42,979 nt of DNA from Clostridiaceae bacterium (GTDB lineage: Bacteria; Bacillota; Clostridia; DSM-8532): the NCBI GenBank assembly GCA_012728095.1, contig JAAYFU010000032.1, forward strand, positions 1 to 42,979, in the 5' to 3' direction. The position numbers and the translations under genes are program-made. The notes under the pieces were generated by a model, which saw only the letters and a list, made by a program, of their open reading frames with translations, did no database searches and was not told the DNA's origin. Below are positions 24,166 through 33,790 of this stretch, one piece after another. The first letter of the stretch is position 1. Each line of letters begins with the position of its first letter.

Positions 24166-24819
24166 CTATCTTTGATTTTTTTCGTTTTTTATTAAATGAT
24201 GACAACACAAATCTGATTCTACATTCAGATCAGGGATGGCAGTACCAGATGAAACACTATCAACTACATATTTGTAGCCTTCCGTTATATTGGTTTTGCA
24301 TCTCTTTAGAGCATCATGAGCGCTCCTTCTTGGCCGGAATCCAAAGCTATTGTCTGAAAACTGCTTCTCAAAGATTGGTGTCAAAACCTGACATATTGCC
24401 TGTTGGATAAACCTATCAACGACTGTGGGTATCCCCAGTTTTCTGGTCTTCCCATTTTCTTTGGGTATTTCTACCCTCCGTACTGGTTTTGGACGGTATT
24501 TCCCGTCCCGGATGGACTGCAAGAGTTCCTCTCGGTTTTCTCTCAGGTAGGGCAGAAGTTCATCCACCTCCATACCGTCAATTTCACCTGCGCCTTTATT
24601 CCTTTTCACCTGCTTGTATGCTCGGTTCAAATTTTCTCGGCTTAGAATTTGCTCCAGTAGTTCTTCCGTCTGCACGTTTGTGTTGGTGATGTCTGTTTCA
24701 GTTATCTTTGATGGCTCACACGCTTCCGCATACTCTCTACGTTCAGCAGTTACCATTTGCGGATAGCCTCCATTTTGGAGTTGTCTGTGCTCTAATTCGC
24801 CATTTCCAGTAGCTTTCAT
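24166..24819 (-). pseudogene. Group II intron reverse transcriptase/maturase, 3'-truncated
   Basis: The N-terminal 187 residues match LtrA-type maturases: RT0-RT1 (YKQVKRNKGAGEIDGM, about 68-83; YRPKPVRRVEIPKENGKTRK, about 108-127), RT2 (LGIPTVVDRFIQQAI) and the start of RT3 (SFGFRPRRSAHDAL, then YKYVVD). It then breaks off at about base 24258, just before the catalytic IDLEKFF region. The last 30 residues (SVSSGTAIPDLNVESDL and on) are unrelated. The YADD active site, X domain and endonuclease domain are gone, so it cannot act. Confidence 0.88.
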
Positions 24820-25223
24820 TGACCTTCACCTCCTCTGGTTCAGCCCTTCCTCAATATCGTCGACAATACTGAATACTATGGCCTCTGCTGACTTCTCACG
24901 ACAAATCTTGTATCACCCGGGCTTCTTACTCTGTTTCCACCCGTCCGTGAGACCTCACCAGATAAGAACGCAATCTTTCCCTCCACCTATCTGCCACATT
25001 TACATTGCTTGGTTCCGGATAGTTATTGGGCTTTAGTTTGTGTTGCAACCTTACCCACCTCGCACTGCCATATGTGATTTCTGTCCGTCAGACCGGAGGT
25101 TTGCCGCCGACTTCCTTCAGATTCCACCTCGCGGTGGACACCCTTGTCTTAAGCTATACACTTCCCACTATCAGGGCGTGTTCGGGACTTTCACCCGTTA
25201 GATTGCGCCCATGCTGGGCGCAC
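24258..25223 (-). mobile_element. Group II intron remnant (5' part and truncated ORF)
   Basis: On the minus strand the intron begins with GTGCGCCCAGCATGGGCGC at 25223, a standard group II 5' end, followed by a typical structured domain I leader of about 400 bases before the maturase ATG at 24819. Domains V and VI and the 3' end are absent, so the intron is dead. The 5' boundary is directly after a terminator hairpin and TTTTAGTT, the kind of target preferred by group IIC introns. Confidence 0.8.
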
Positions 25224-25264
25224 AACTAAAAGGACTGAGTCCGGTTGAATACCGAATTCAGTCC
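25224..25264 (-). terminator. Terminator hairpin used as intron insertion site
   Basis: Stem GGACTGA / TCAGTCC with inner CGGT / ACCG pairs (25264-25232), followed on the minus strand by TTTTAGTT and then the intron. It may once have ended an IS transposase gene and now can end the ubiD transcript. Confidence 0.7.
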
Positions 25265-25285
25265 CTAGAAGTTGCTTAATAAAAC

Positions 25286-25310
25286 TGTCCAATATTTGGG
25301 GTTCAGTTCA
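25286..25310. mobile_element. IS3-family-like terminal repeat remnant
   Basis: The minus-strand sequence TGAACTGAACCCC then TTGGACA resembles one end of IS3/IS150-group elements. No second end or transposase is present between here and ubiD. The match is from memory. Confidence 0.4.
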
Positions 25311-25421
25311 AAAGATGTTCCCTTTAAAAAGTGTTAAGGTTATCTATATCCTGACAATGAATCCTTCAATGCTCTTTCTTGAAAGAAATTGCTTGGACTA
25401 TTAAAACGGTAACTATGTGGT

Positions 25422-26723
25422 TTACCCTCCAGGTATTGTAACTCTCTCAAATTCATCCCAGCAATTAAGCGGTGCAGTAGCGTCTATTCCCATCTTGGTC
25501 GTATGAATCCCATGTACATCACGCCCAAATCCAACTGCATTTGGAACAATTAAAACACCCTGCTCTGCCCTGAGCCGTGTTGAAAGTGCCCAGAATATAT
25601 CCTTCGGGTTATATACATCTACATCATGGTCTACGACAATAAAGTTCTTCAGGAACTTGAAGCTTCCGAACGCGGCCATCATAATATTTTTCGGCTCAAA
25701 TTCCAACTGCTTGCGGATGGATACAGCACCAGTCAGATAATTATTACATATTGCCAGATTAATACCTTTCACGTCAACATTCATTTCCTTAAAAACTTTA
25801 TAAAGCTGGGCTTCACGAGGTGTAGCCAAAAGGGTAACATCGTCTTTGGAACCGGCGCTTATAGCCTGCACAATCGGATCATTCCTCATGGTTATTGCAG
25901 TAATGTGGAAGACATGATTATCCATTACCGGTATATAAAACTCCATGAAATCTCCGAATGGTCCCTCGGGTTCCAGCTCATTTGGCGCCAAATAACCCTC
26001 AATGACAACCTCTGCACGGGCAGGGACCTCTAAGTCTACAGTAACGCATTTTACCAGTTCCACCGGTTCACCCCGAAGGCTTCCGGCAATATCAAATTCA
26101 TCTACTTCCCTTGGAGGCCCGCATGCAGCTGCTAATAAATCCAGGGGATGATTGCCTATTGACACCGCTATCTCTAAATTCATATTGCGTTTCTGTGCCT
26201 TTTTATAATAGCTTTCCAGATCCTGTGTGGGAGACATCCTAAGTCCTGTTTTGTTAGGGCCTTTCAGCTGCATTCTGTTAATAGAGCAGTTGCGAACACC
26301 GGTCTCCGGATCCTTTGCAATAACTATTCCCGCAGTTATATAACGCCCGCCGTCTTTTGCTCCGTGAACAATAAACGGGAATTTTTCCACATCAATATCA
26401 TCACCTTGAAGAATAACTTGGTGAACCGGAGCATCTTCTACCATTTTTGGCTTTATTCGTCCGGCATATCGCTCAGCAAAAACCTTCACTACTTCATCAA
26501 TGGTACAGCCAAAAACCTCCGCCAGGAATTGCCGGCTGCCAAAGAGGTTGTTTACCAGCGAGTAGTCATAACCGGTAATGTTTTTAAAAAGCACCGCCCT
26601 GCCCTTTTCCTCCTGCTCTTTCATAACAGCAGGAATGCCTAAAAGTTCAACAGGCTCATTAATGATGTCAATCCATTCCTGATCTTCCAGCATATTTAAA
26701 TAATCTCTCAGGTCTTTTATCAT
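25422..26723 (-). CDS. UbiD-family prenyl-FMN-dependent (de)carboxylase
   Basis: A 433-residue UbiD-family enzyme that uses prenylated FMN to remove or add CO2 on aromatic or unsaturated acids. The catalytic set is R150 (SINR) and the acidic motif ELEPEGPFGDFMEF (249-262; E249 and E253), with E242 in IEGY just before. The length and C-terminus (GIDATAPLN) fit hydroxyarylate decarboxylase-type members. It is the last gene of the minus-strand cluster, 39 bases after the antiporter gene, with AAAGGAGG before the ATG. The cofactor maker ubiX and an LpdD-like chaperone are at the other end of the cluster. Substrate unknown; an indole or phenol carboxylate is suggested only by the neighbours. Confidence 0.92.
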   Translation of the reverse strand: MIKDLRDYLNMLEDQEWIDIINEPVELLGIPAVMKEQEEKGRAVLFKNITGYDYSLVNNLFGSRQFLAEVFGCTIDEVVKVFAERYAGRIKPKMVEDAPVHQVILQGDDIDVEKFPFIVHGAKDGGRYITAGIVIAKDPETGVRNCSINRMQLKGPNKTGLRMSPTQDLESYYKKAQKRNMNLEIAVSIGNHPLDLLAAACGPPREVDEFDIAGSLRGEPVELVKCVTVDLEVPARAEVVIEGYLAPNELEPEGPFGDFMEFYIPVMDNHVFHITAITMRNDPIVQAISAGSKDDVTLLATPREAQLYKVFKEMNVDVKGINLAICNNYLTGAVSIRKQLEFEPKNIMMAAFGSFKFLKNFIVVDHDVDVYNPKDIFWALSTRLRAEQGVLIVPNAVGFGRDVHGIHTTKMGIDATAPLNCWDEFERVTIPGG

Positions 26724-26762
26724 CGCTTCCTCCTTTCCCGGAACCCCGGCAATTACATCGTT

Positions 26763-28169
26763 TTATTCTTCTGATGCAGCTTTTTCTGCATTGGAAGAAA
26801 GCTCCGGATTATTGTTTCTTCCATATCCTGTTACAATCATTATGATAAGCATTATCAGCATGATGATGGAATAGAAATTATGCGTAAGTACATTTGTCGG
26901 TGATATGGAAACCCCTTCCACGCTTGACGCTGCCAGCTGAGCAGGAAGCACGGTATGTACAGTCCACGGAACCAGTGCCGCAAGAGCTATACCACCGCAG
27001 TCCATAAGATTTGCACGGCGATATTTATTTATACCTACACGTTCTCCAATTTTTATTATGGTATCGCCCAGGGCTACCATTCCTACGGCAATTACTCCGG
27101 TAATCCATGCCATGATACCAACTGACAGGACGATGGATACTTCTGTGCCTCTTACACCTCTTGCAACCTTAGCCAGTTTCTCGCCTACCAGGTCAACCAA
27201 ACCGCTCTTCTCCATAATACCCAACAAGGCAAAAACACCATACAGCATCATTACCGTACCGGCTGATCCCGTAATAGCATCTATAAATATACCTCCAACT
27301 TTGAAGCCTCCCGGATATGAGAAGATGTCAGAAAACTTAAACAAACCGGAGGCCAGGCCAACAATAATGCCTGATAATACACCATAGGACAGGGCAACAA
27401 TCAGGTGTTTGCGCATGAAGCAAAGAATCATGATTACTATGGGTGCGATCAGCATGACTAACGACAGCGGATTCGGCGTAAGATCAGCACCGGCTTCGCC
27501 GGCAATCTGGCCGCCTCTGCCTGCAAATAACAGTTCCACAAAGAATACAGCAATGGCTACCGGTACAGAATACCAAACACGGGTACGGACAACACCTCCC
27601 ATGTCTGCATGTTGAGAACCGGCGGAAGCAATTGTTGTGTCAGAAATCGGCGCTAAATTGTCTCCGAAAAGCGCTCCGGAAACCAATGCTCCGGCCATAA
27701 ACCCCGGATGTACGCCTGCCATGACTCCGACGGGAAAAAGAATCGGGAATGAGATAATATTGGTACCCACCGATGTTCCGGTAGACATGGAAAGTATACA
27801 GCAAATAACAAAACTAGTCGCCGCAAAAAGCCCGCCGGTAAATTTTGCTTTGATTACAAATGCCGCCAGAGTATGTATCAAACCCGCGGATGAAACAAGT
27901 TTGCCGGCAATGGAAGCCAATATTACCGCTACTGAGATGATGCAGAAAATTGGGCGCGTAAGGCCGGTCACCACAGCCTCACCATATTCCTGCTGCTTCT
28001 TTGCAAATGGTACACTTGCAATTACAGCCACGAAGAAGGCAATGACATAGCCATTTACATTCGACTGGTTTATTCCTGCGATTACTATAAAAATAATTGC
28101 GATGATTACCGGAATAAACCTTCCGAATTCACCAAGACGAAAATCGAGTTTTTTGCCGTTCTCAGACAT
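26763..28169 (-). CDS. NhaC-family Na+/H+ antiporter-type transporter
   Basis: A 468-residue membrane protein with about 11-12 spans and the family motif FGDNLAPISDTTIASAG (about 168-184) with MSTGTSVGTN (about 127-136). NhaC-type carriers exchange Na+ for H+, and some clustered members appear to serve amino or organic acids instead. In this operon between the iron-sulfur subunit and ubiD, it may import the amino acid or handle the ion gradient linked to decarboxylation. AAAGGTGGT lies before the ATG. Confidence 0.88.
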   Translation of the reverse strand: MSENGKKLDFRLGEFGRFIPVIIAIIFIVIAGINQSNVNGYVIAFFVAVIASVPFAKKQQEYGEAVVTGLTRPIFCIISVAVILASIAGKLVSSAGLIHTLAAFVIKAKFTGGLFAATSFVICCILSMSTGTSVGTNIISFPILFPVGVMAGVHPGFMAGALVSGALFGDNLAPISDTTIASAGSQHADMGGVVRTRVWYSVPVAIAVFFVELLFAGRGGQIAGEAGADLTPNPLSLVMLIAPIVIMILCFMRKHLIVALSYGVLSGIIVGLASGLFKFSDIFSYPGGFKVGGIFIDAITGSAGTVMMLYGVFALLGIMEKSGLVDLVGEKLAKVARGVRGTEVSIVLSVGIMAWITGVIAVGMVALGDTIIKIGERVGINKYRRANLMDCGGIALAALVPWTVHTVLPAQLAASSVEGVSISPTNVLTHNFYSIIMLIMLIIMIVTGYGRNNNPELSSNAEKAASEE

Positions 28170-28254
28170 TTAGTTTACCACCTTTCTAAAAATAGTTTTT
28201 TATAGTTTTTCCGGCTTACACCACCCGGAAAATACCAGATTTTTACATCGCCCT

Positions 28255-28764
28255 TTATCTCTTTATCAGGCTGGTAATTGAAGTTAAAGACCGTCTGATG
28301 CTTGCCTTTTCATATTCATCCTCTCTATAACACTTTAAAGCCCCTGTAGGACAAACCCTTACACAGGCAGGTTCCATACCGTGCTTAAGCCTTTCATAGC
28401 AGCCATCACACTTGACCATTTTCCCGTTTTTATCAAATACGGGAATAGAAAAAGGGCAAGCCATGGAGCAGCTGCGGCATCCTATACAAACAGAATTATC
28501 ATATAACGTCAGTCCTGTTTCATTGTCCTTTTGAATGCATCCGGTGGGACAGGCCATAACACATGGCGCATCGTCACAATGCATACAGGAAACCGAGAAA
28601 TAATGGCAATAAAATTTTTCATCCGATGTCCGGTCTTCGTATTCGAATACATTTCTGAATGCCCGCTGATTATCGGGGGTATCGTTCTGGTCCATGCAGG
28701 CAACAGCACATGCTCCGCATGAACAGCAAAGCTCCAAATCCAAATCAAAAATTATCTTACTCAC
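28255..28764 (-). CDS. 4Fe-4S dicluster electron-transfer subunit (DmsB-like)
   Basis: A 169-residue protein with four [4Fe-4S] motifs: CCSCGACAVAC (13-23), then CMHCDDAPCVMACPTG, CIGCRSCSMACP, and CDGCYERL with CVRVCPTG. It is the usual partner that passes electrons to or from a molybdopterin subunit. The start is GTG at 28764 because the preceding gene ends in a GTGA overlap and AAGGAAG is present; an upstream in-frame ATG at 28791 lacks any such site. There is no membrane-anchor subunit nearby, so the pair is probably soluble, exchanging electrons with the flavoprotein encoded upstream or with ferredoxin. Confidence 0.92.
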   Translation of the reverse strand: MSKIIFDLDLELCCSCGACAVACMDQNDTPDNQRAFRNVFEYEDRTSDEKFYCHYFSVSCMHCDDAPCVMACPTGCIQKDNETGLTLYDNSVCIGCRSCSMACPFSIPVFDKNGKMVKCDGCYERLKHGMEPACVRVCPTGALKCYREDEYEKASIRRSLTSITSLIKR

Positions 28765-30899
28765 GGCACTTCCTTCTTTCTTACATTGCATCGTGTGGTT
28801 CGATATCCCGGGAATCCAGAATACGGATCAACATTGTTCCCGTCCATTAAGCTGTTTACATCCGCTTCACTGTATCCATGATACATATTCACCATTCCTG
28901 CCAGCACCTTGCCGGTTACATTCGCCTCTACATATATCGTACCGTTAGGCGTAGATATCTCTACTGTATCTCCCTGCTCAATACCGAGCTTTTCTGCGTC
29001 CTCTGTGCTTATATCAACTGCAGGATTCGGACGCAGCCTGCGGAGCCACGGTACATTATGTGTCCTTGAATGGATAGCACCCGGAAGCCTTGGTCCTGAA
29101 TTCAGAATAAAAGGATATTTTTCCTCATCCCAGTCGTTGAGGGAAGAAACATATGTCGGCAAAGGGTCAAGCCCTTTATCCTGGTACTTTGCTATAATAT
29201 TTGAATACAGCTCAAACTTTCGGCTGGGGGTATTGTATCCCTTCCTGGTAAACTCTCCTGGTTCATATTGTCCCACAATATCCCCCATATGTACAGGCAA
29301 TCCTGTCTTTTTTAACTCTTCCACCGTAATGGGAATATCCTGAAGTATATATTTGATGCACTCCTCGTAACCCTTTTCCAGCAGCGGGTCGTTCAGTTTA
29401 AGGCAGGAGGCAAGCTCACTAATGATTTGCACGTCATTTTTTGATTCATATAGCGGTTCAATTACCGGATTTGTATACTGTAAATAGCCCCCGCCATATG
29501 CTTTAAGCTCACCGCGCTCAAATGAGCTGCAGGCGGGCAGGACTATATCGGCAAGCTTTGCCGTATCCGTCATAAAAAGATCTGTATTCACTATGAAATC
29601 CAGCTTTTCAAGGGCTTTTCTAAAAGCCCCGCTATCCGGAAGCATGCGGTAGTTCATTCCAAGCGCGAAAATTGCTTTTATTGGATATGGGGTTTCCTCA
29701 TTAATCTGTCTGGTCAGATCTGTCGCCTGACACTCATCAACAAGCTCATCCCAGAGCGGGAACCTGGCAGCGCCTACTTTAGGCCTCATTCCTGGTTTTT
29801 TAGTAGCATTAATAAATTCCTGTTCTCTTGTTTTAAAACCTGCGCACATGTAGTTATATGTAAAACTTACCGGAATCTGACCGCCGGGCCGGTCATAGTT
29901 TCCCGTAATTGCGCTCAAAGCCATTATAGCCCGGTAGTTCTGAAAACCATTCTTATGATGTGCCAGCGGAGCAGCACTCTCATTTATGGCCATTGGTCCG
30001 TTATGAGCCATCATATAAACAGTATCTTCGATATCCCTGGCAGGTATGCCTGTAATTTTGGATACAGTATCTATGTCGAATTTTTGCACATATTCCCTGT
30101 ATTGTTCAAATCCAAACACATGGTTTTCTATGTAATCTTTATCAATCCACCCGTTGTCAATAAGTATCTTGCCCATCCCCAAAGCCAGGGCTCCATCCGT
30201 GCCCGGTATAGGACGCAAATGTATATCCGCCAATTGTTGTGAGGCCGGAGTAATACGGGGATCAATAATAATTACTTTCATTCCCCTTTCTTTTTGGGCC
30301 ATGACAGGCCCGAGGGCCAAATGTCTGGAATAATGCGGATTATATGCCCATCCAACAAAAACTCCGGCATTAGCGACATCTGCAACAGAGAAATTTCCCA
30401 CGTTAACATCCCACACCATAAAAGTGGAGGTTTGGCAGGTGCTTGATTCAGTTGCATAGTTGGGAGAACCGAAACTGTATGCAAAACGATGCAAAAACGG
30501 TCTGTACCATTTGGAAAAACCGCTGAAAAACACTACTGATTCTGCCCCGTATTGTTCTTTCACCTTGTTAAGCTGTGCAGCAATTTCGTTATATGCTTCG
30601 TCCCAGCTTATTGGCTTAAATTCGCCAGACCCGCGGGGACCGACTCTTTTCAGGGGTGTTTTTATTCTGTCTTCACGGTAGATATATTGGCGGTTCCCAA
30701 GGCCTTTTGTGCAAAGGACACCTTTATTCATGGGATGATTCTTTGTGCCTTCTATCTTTATAATCTTACCGTTCAGCACATACGCATCTACGCCACAGTG
30801 AAATGTCGGGGAACAAATGTCACATATTGAGTGCCTTATTTCAATGCCGGTTTCCTTACATGGTATTTTTGCTTTAATCAATCTTTCTTTTCTGTTCAT
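28761..30899 (-). CDS. Molybdopterin-dependent oxidoreductase (DMSO reductase superfamily)
   Basis: A 712-residue catalytic subunit binding bis-molybdopterin-guanine-dinucleotide Mo or W. An N-terminal [4Fe-4S] site has the spacing C-x2-C-x5-C-x27-C (C26, C29, C35, C63) instead of the common C-x2-C-x3-C. The expected metal ligand is C155 in ESSTCQ, as in polysulfide/thiosulfate-reductase-like members. Later motifs IIIDPRITPAS and the C-terminal domain with HSRTHNVPWLRRLRPNP are present. There is no twin-arginine signal peptide, so it is cytoplasmic. Possible reactions include dehydroxylation, hydration or hydroxylation of an aromatic compound; the sequence alone does not say which. Confidence 0.92.
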   Translation of the reverse strand: MNRKERLIKAKIPCKETGIEIRHSICDICSPTFHCGVDAYVLNGKIIKIEGTKNHPMNKGVLCTKGLGNRQYIYREDRIKTPLKRVGPRGSGEFKPISWDEAYNEIAAQLNKVKEQYGAESVVFFSGFSKWYRPFLHRFAYSFGSPNYATESSTCQTSTFMVWDVNVGNFSVADVANAGVFVGWAYNPHYSRHLALGPVMAQKERGMKVIIIDPRITPASQQLADIHLRPIPGTDGALALGMGKILIDNGWIDKDYIENHVFGFEQYREYVQKFDIDTVSKITGIPARDIEDTVYMMAHNGPMAINESAAPLAHHKNGFQNYRAIMALSAITGNYDRPGGQIPVSFTYNYMCAGFKTREQEFINATKKPGMRPKVGAARFPLWDELVDECQATDLTRQINEETPYPIKAIFALGMNYRMLPDSGAFRKALEKLDFIVNTDLFMTDTAKLADIVLPACSSFERGELKAYGGGYLQYTNPVIEPLYESKNDVQIISELASCLKLNDPLLEKGYEECIKYILQDIPITVEELKKTGLPVHMGDIVGQYEPGEFTRKGYNTPSRKFELYSNIIAKYQDKGLDPLPTYVSSLNDWDEEKYPFILNSGPRLPGAIHSRTHNVPWLRRLRPNPAVDISTEDAEKLGIEQGDTVEISTPNGTIYVEANVTGKVLAGMVNMYHGYSEADVNSLMDGNNVDPYSGFPGYRTTRCNVRKKEVP

Positions 30900-30941
30900 G
30901 GCTTTACCTCGCTAATAATAACCTTTTCAAATTGTTACCAA

Positions 30942-32198
30942 TCAGGACTCCATCACTTTTAATTCACGCAACAAACGCAGCGGCATACCGGTATTTATCA
31001 GGATCCCTTTTTGCATTGGCCCCATCTTATCTTTTATGCCTGAAAACTTTTTAATCATGTAATTTTTAATCGCACCGCTTATGGCATGATTATTCAGTAT
31101 ATTGACCAGTAATAAACATCCTTCTTTTTCTACAGCGTGAAATATAAAGTCCTCTCTTTGCCAGGTAATTGCCCTTCCCTGAGCTTTTACATCACCTATA
31201 CTTACAAAGTCCAATCCCATAAAATGTGTTATATTGTTAAGAATACTACCCGAATAGTCACTGATACGCCCGGCCATCCTTTCGCCGGCTGTTCTTCCCT
31301 GGTAAGCTGCATTAGACCAGAGCCCGAATACCTGATTGCAATCATTCTGGATATCATATGCGGTACAACAGTCCCCGGCCGCATAAATTCCCTCTGCCGA
31401 GGTTTCCATCCCGCTGTTAACCAGAATCGCATTGTCTGTTTTTATTTCTCCAGGGTTGATAAAGCCGATATTCGGTTTCATTCCAATCGCCATAACAGCG
31501 ATATCGGCTTCAACAGACTTAGCACCACACTCAAGATAAATCTTATTATTGATTTCTTTTATTCCTGTTAAAGGCGCACCTAATTCAAAACCAATCCCTT
31601 TTTCTTCAATACGCCTTTGGATTTCCCATGCCACTTCCTTAACGGCTGCCCGCGGGAATATATATGGGGCCATATCAGCAATCAGGCATGGAATACCCAT
31701 CATGCTGAATATTTCAGCGACTTTGATTCCTACCATCGATGCGCCGACAACAATGGCTTTTTCTATATCACCCTTTTCCAGTCGCTGCTTCAACCTGACA
31801 GCATCATCTACTGTCCGCATATAATAAACATTTTTTGATTCAATTCCTTCAATTGGCGGTATAACAGCACTGGCCCCGGTAGCTATAAGGATTTTATCAA
31901 ATTTAAACTTCTTCCCGCTGGAAAGTGTTATTTCCTTTGCAGCATCAACTTTTATGACCTTAGAATCCACGTGAAGTGTCAGTCCCAGCTTTGAAGATAT
32001 TTCGCTAAGGCTGCCAAACGGGAACAACCTTTCAAAAGATATCTTATCTGCTACGTAATAGGTTGTCAGCATAGGGTTTGCAGGCGGAAAAGGGCTATCC
32101 GTAAAAACATGGATTTCACCCGAAAATCCGTTTTCCCTCAATGCTTTAGCACAATGATACCCGGCACATCCAAAACCAATGATCGCAACAGTATTCAT
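30942..32198 (-). CDS. FAD/NAD(P)-dependent oxidoreductase
   Basis: A 418-residue pyridine nucleotide-disulfide oxidoreductase-like flavoprotein. It has the FAD dinucleotide motif IIGFGCAGYHCAK (6-18), the NAD motif VVGASMVGIKVAE (about 160-172), the second FAD site GIYAAGDCC (about 270-278), and no CxxxxC redox disulfide, so it belongs with rubredoxin/ferredoxin-NAD reductases rather than thiol reductases. The C-terminal 100 residues fit the NirB/rubredoxin-reductase C-domain. The start at 32198 is after ATGAGGT; an upstream in-frame start has no such site. It likely passes electrons between NADH and the Mo/Fe-S pair downstream. Confidence 0.85.
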   Translation of the reverse strand: MNTVAIIGFGCAGYHCAKALRENGFSGEIHVFTDSPFPPANPMLTTYYVADKISFERLFPFGSLSEISSKLGLTLHVDSKVIKVDAAKEITLSSGKKFKFDKILIATGASAVIPPIEGIESKNVYYMRTVDDAVRLKQRLEKGDIEKAIVVGASMVGIKVAEIFSMMGIPCLIADMAPYIFPRAAVKEVAWEIQRRIEEKGIGFELGAPLTGIKEINNKIYLECGAKSVEADIAVMAIGMKPNIGFINPGEIKTDNAILVNSGMETSAEGIYAAGDCCTAYDIQNDCNQVFGLWSNAAYQGRTAGERMAGRISDYSGSILNNITHFMGLDFVSIGDVKAQGRAITWQREDFIFHAVEKEGCLLLVNILNNHAISGAIKNYMIKKFSGIKDKMGPMQKGILINTGMPLRLLRELKVMES

Positions 32199-32323
32199 AA
32201 TAAACCTCATACTCAGCATATATTCAATCTACCGTTTTTGATGTCTTTATAGGCTGTTACCCTGCCTCACCCGAAGAACCACAGGTGTTTTTCCCAGATG
32301 AATTATATTAATGGCTTATAATG

Positions 32324-33715
32324 TCATTCTTGAACTGGTTCGAGAGAAGCCTGAAAATGGCGAAGAATAGGAGGTTCCCATGTAATCCTGTAACCGTGTT
32401 TAATTTCATGTGCCCTCTCTTTTATTGCTATAAGTGCATCCACGATAAAATCCAGGTGAGCCTGGGTATAAACACGCCGCGGTATAGCAAGGCGAGTAAA
32501 TTCAAACTCTGCCTGGAGCTGTTCACCAGTATCAGGATCATTTCCCAGCATATAAGAACCAATTTCACAGGTACGGATACCGGCCTCCTTATATAACTCT
32601 ACTGCAAGAACCTGGGCGGGAAATTCAAAGTAAGGAATCTGGGGATACATTGCCCGGGCATCAATGAACACTCCATGCCCTCCTACCGGCGCCTGGTAGG
32701 CAATACCGGCGTCATCCAGTTTTGATGCCAGATACTCCATTTGTCCTATCCTGTATTTAAGATAGTCTTCATCTAATCCTTCATAAAGTCCTATAGCAAG
32801 TGCTTCCATATCACGCCCGCTTAGTCCGCCATAAGTATAGAATCCTTCATAGCTGATACAGTTTGCTTTTATTTTAAGAATAATCGGAGAGTCGCCGTCT
32901 TTTACACCAATTATTCCACCCATATTAACAATGGCATCTTTTTTGGCTGACATTGTAAACATGTCGGCATAACTAAACATTTCTTTGACGATATCTCCAA
33001 TTGCCCTGTTTTTATACTCTTCCTCGTCTCTTTTCACAAAGTAGGCGTTTTCGGCATAACGGGCAGCGTCTATAATTAACGGAATGCCGTATTTATTACA
33101 TACTGCAGATACTTCACGCATATTTTTCATTGAGACCGGCTGGCCCCCGGCAGAATTATTGGTAATGGTCATTACCACAATAGCTATATTTTCCTTCCCT
33201 TTTTCTGATATGATTTTCTCCATCTTCCCAACATCCATGTTACCTTTGAAAGGTGCCCGTTTTGAGGGATTTTTGGCGTCTTTAACTACACAGTCTATGC
33301 ATCGCCCACCGGCAAGCTCAACATGTGCGCGGGTAGTATCAAAAAACATATTGGAAATTGCATATTTCCCTTTTGATATTAAGAGAGGAAACAAAACCTT
33401 TTCTGCTGCACGTCCTTGATGAACCGGCTGAACGTAGTCATAGCCAAAGATATCCTTTACTGCATCTATCAGCTTGAAATAGCTTGATGCTCCGGCATAG
33501 GATTCATCACCCCTCATAATACCCGCCCATTGCTCAGTGCTCATAGCATTTGTACCGGAATCAGTCAACAAATCTATGTAACAATCTTCACTACGAAGAT
33601 TAAACAGGTTATATTTTGCTTCTCTGATCTTTATCTCGCGTTCTTCGCGGCTCAGTATGCGCAAAGGCTCAACAACCTTTATACGAAAGGATTCTGGAAC
33701 ATATTTTATTGCCAT
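32324..33715 (-). CDS. tnaA: Tryptophanase-type PLP lyase
   Basis: Splits tryptophan to indole, pyruvate and ammonia. The 463-residue beta-eliminating lyase is homologous to both tryptophanase and tyrosine phenol-lyase. At the three positions that separate them it follows tryptophanase: D126 (FFDTTR; Thr in the phenol-lyase), I385 (CEIGSY; Arg in the phenol-lyase) and H453 (LRHF; Phe in the phenol-lyase). PLP binds at K259 in MSAKKDA, and D216 and R219 lie in IDAARY. GGGGG precedes the ATG. It is second in the operon, after ridA. No TnaC-like leader peptide is visible upstream. Confidence 0.88.
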   Translation of the reverse strand: MAIKYVPESFRIKVVEPLRILSREEREIKIREAKYNLFNLRSEDCYIDLLTDSGTNAMSTEQWAGIMRGDESYAGASSYFKLIDAVKDIFGYDYVQPVHQGRAAEKVLFPLLISKGKYAISNMFFDTTRAHVELAGGRCIDCVVKDAKNPSKRAPFKGNMDVGKMEKIISEKGKENIAIVVMTITNNSAGGQPVSMKNMREVSAVCNKYGIPLIIDAARYAENAYFVKRDEEEYKNRAIGDIVKEMFSYADMFTMSAKKDAIVNMGGIIGVKDGDSPIILKIKANCISYEGFYTYGGLSGRDMEALAIGLYEGLDEDYLKYRIGQMEYLASKLDDAGIAYQAPVGGHGVFIDARAMYPQIPYFEFPAQVLAVELYKEAGIRTCEIGSYMLGNDPDTGEQLQAEFEFTRLAIPRRVYTQAHLDFIVDALIAIKERAHEIKHGYRITWEPPILRHFQASLEPVQE

Positions 33716-33790
33716 AACAATACCCCCAATATTTAGTATAAAATATTTATGCTGATACCCCGGTCACCTGCACAGGCTGGCGGACAGTAT

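Noticed and set aside
32324..33715. Tyrosine phenol-lyase assignment
   Set aside because: The three residues that set specificity follow tryptophanase.
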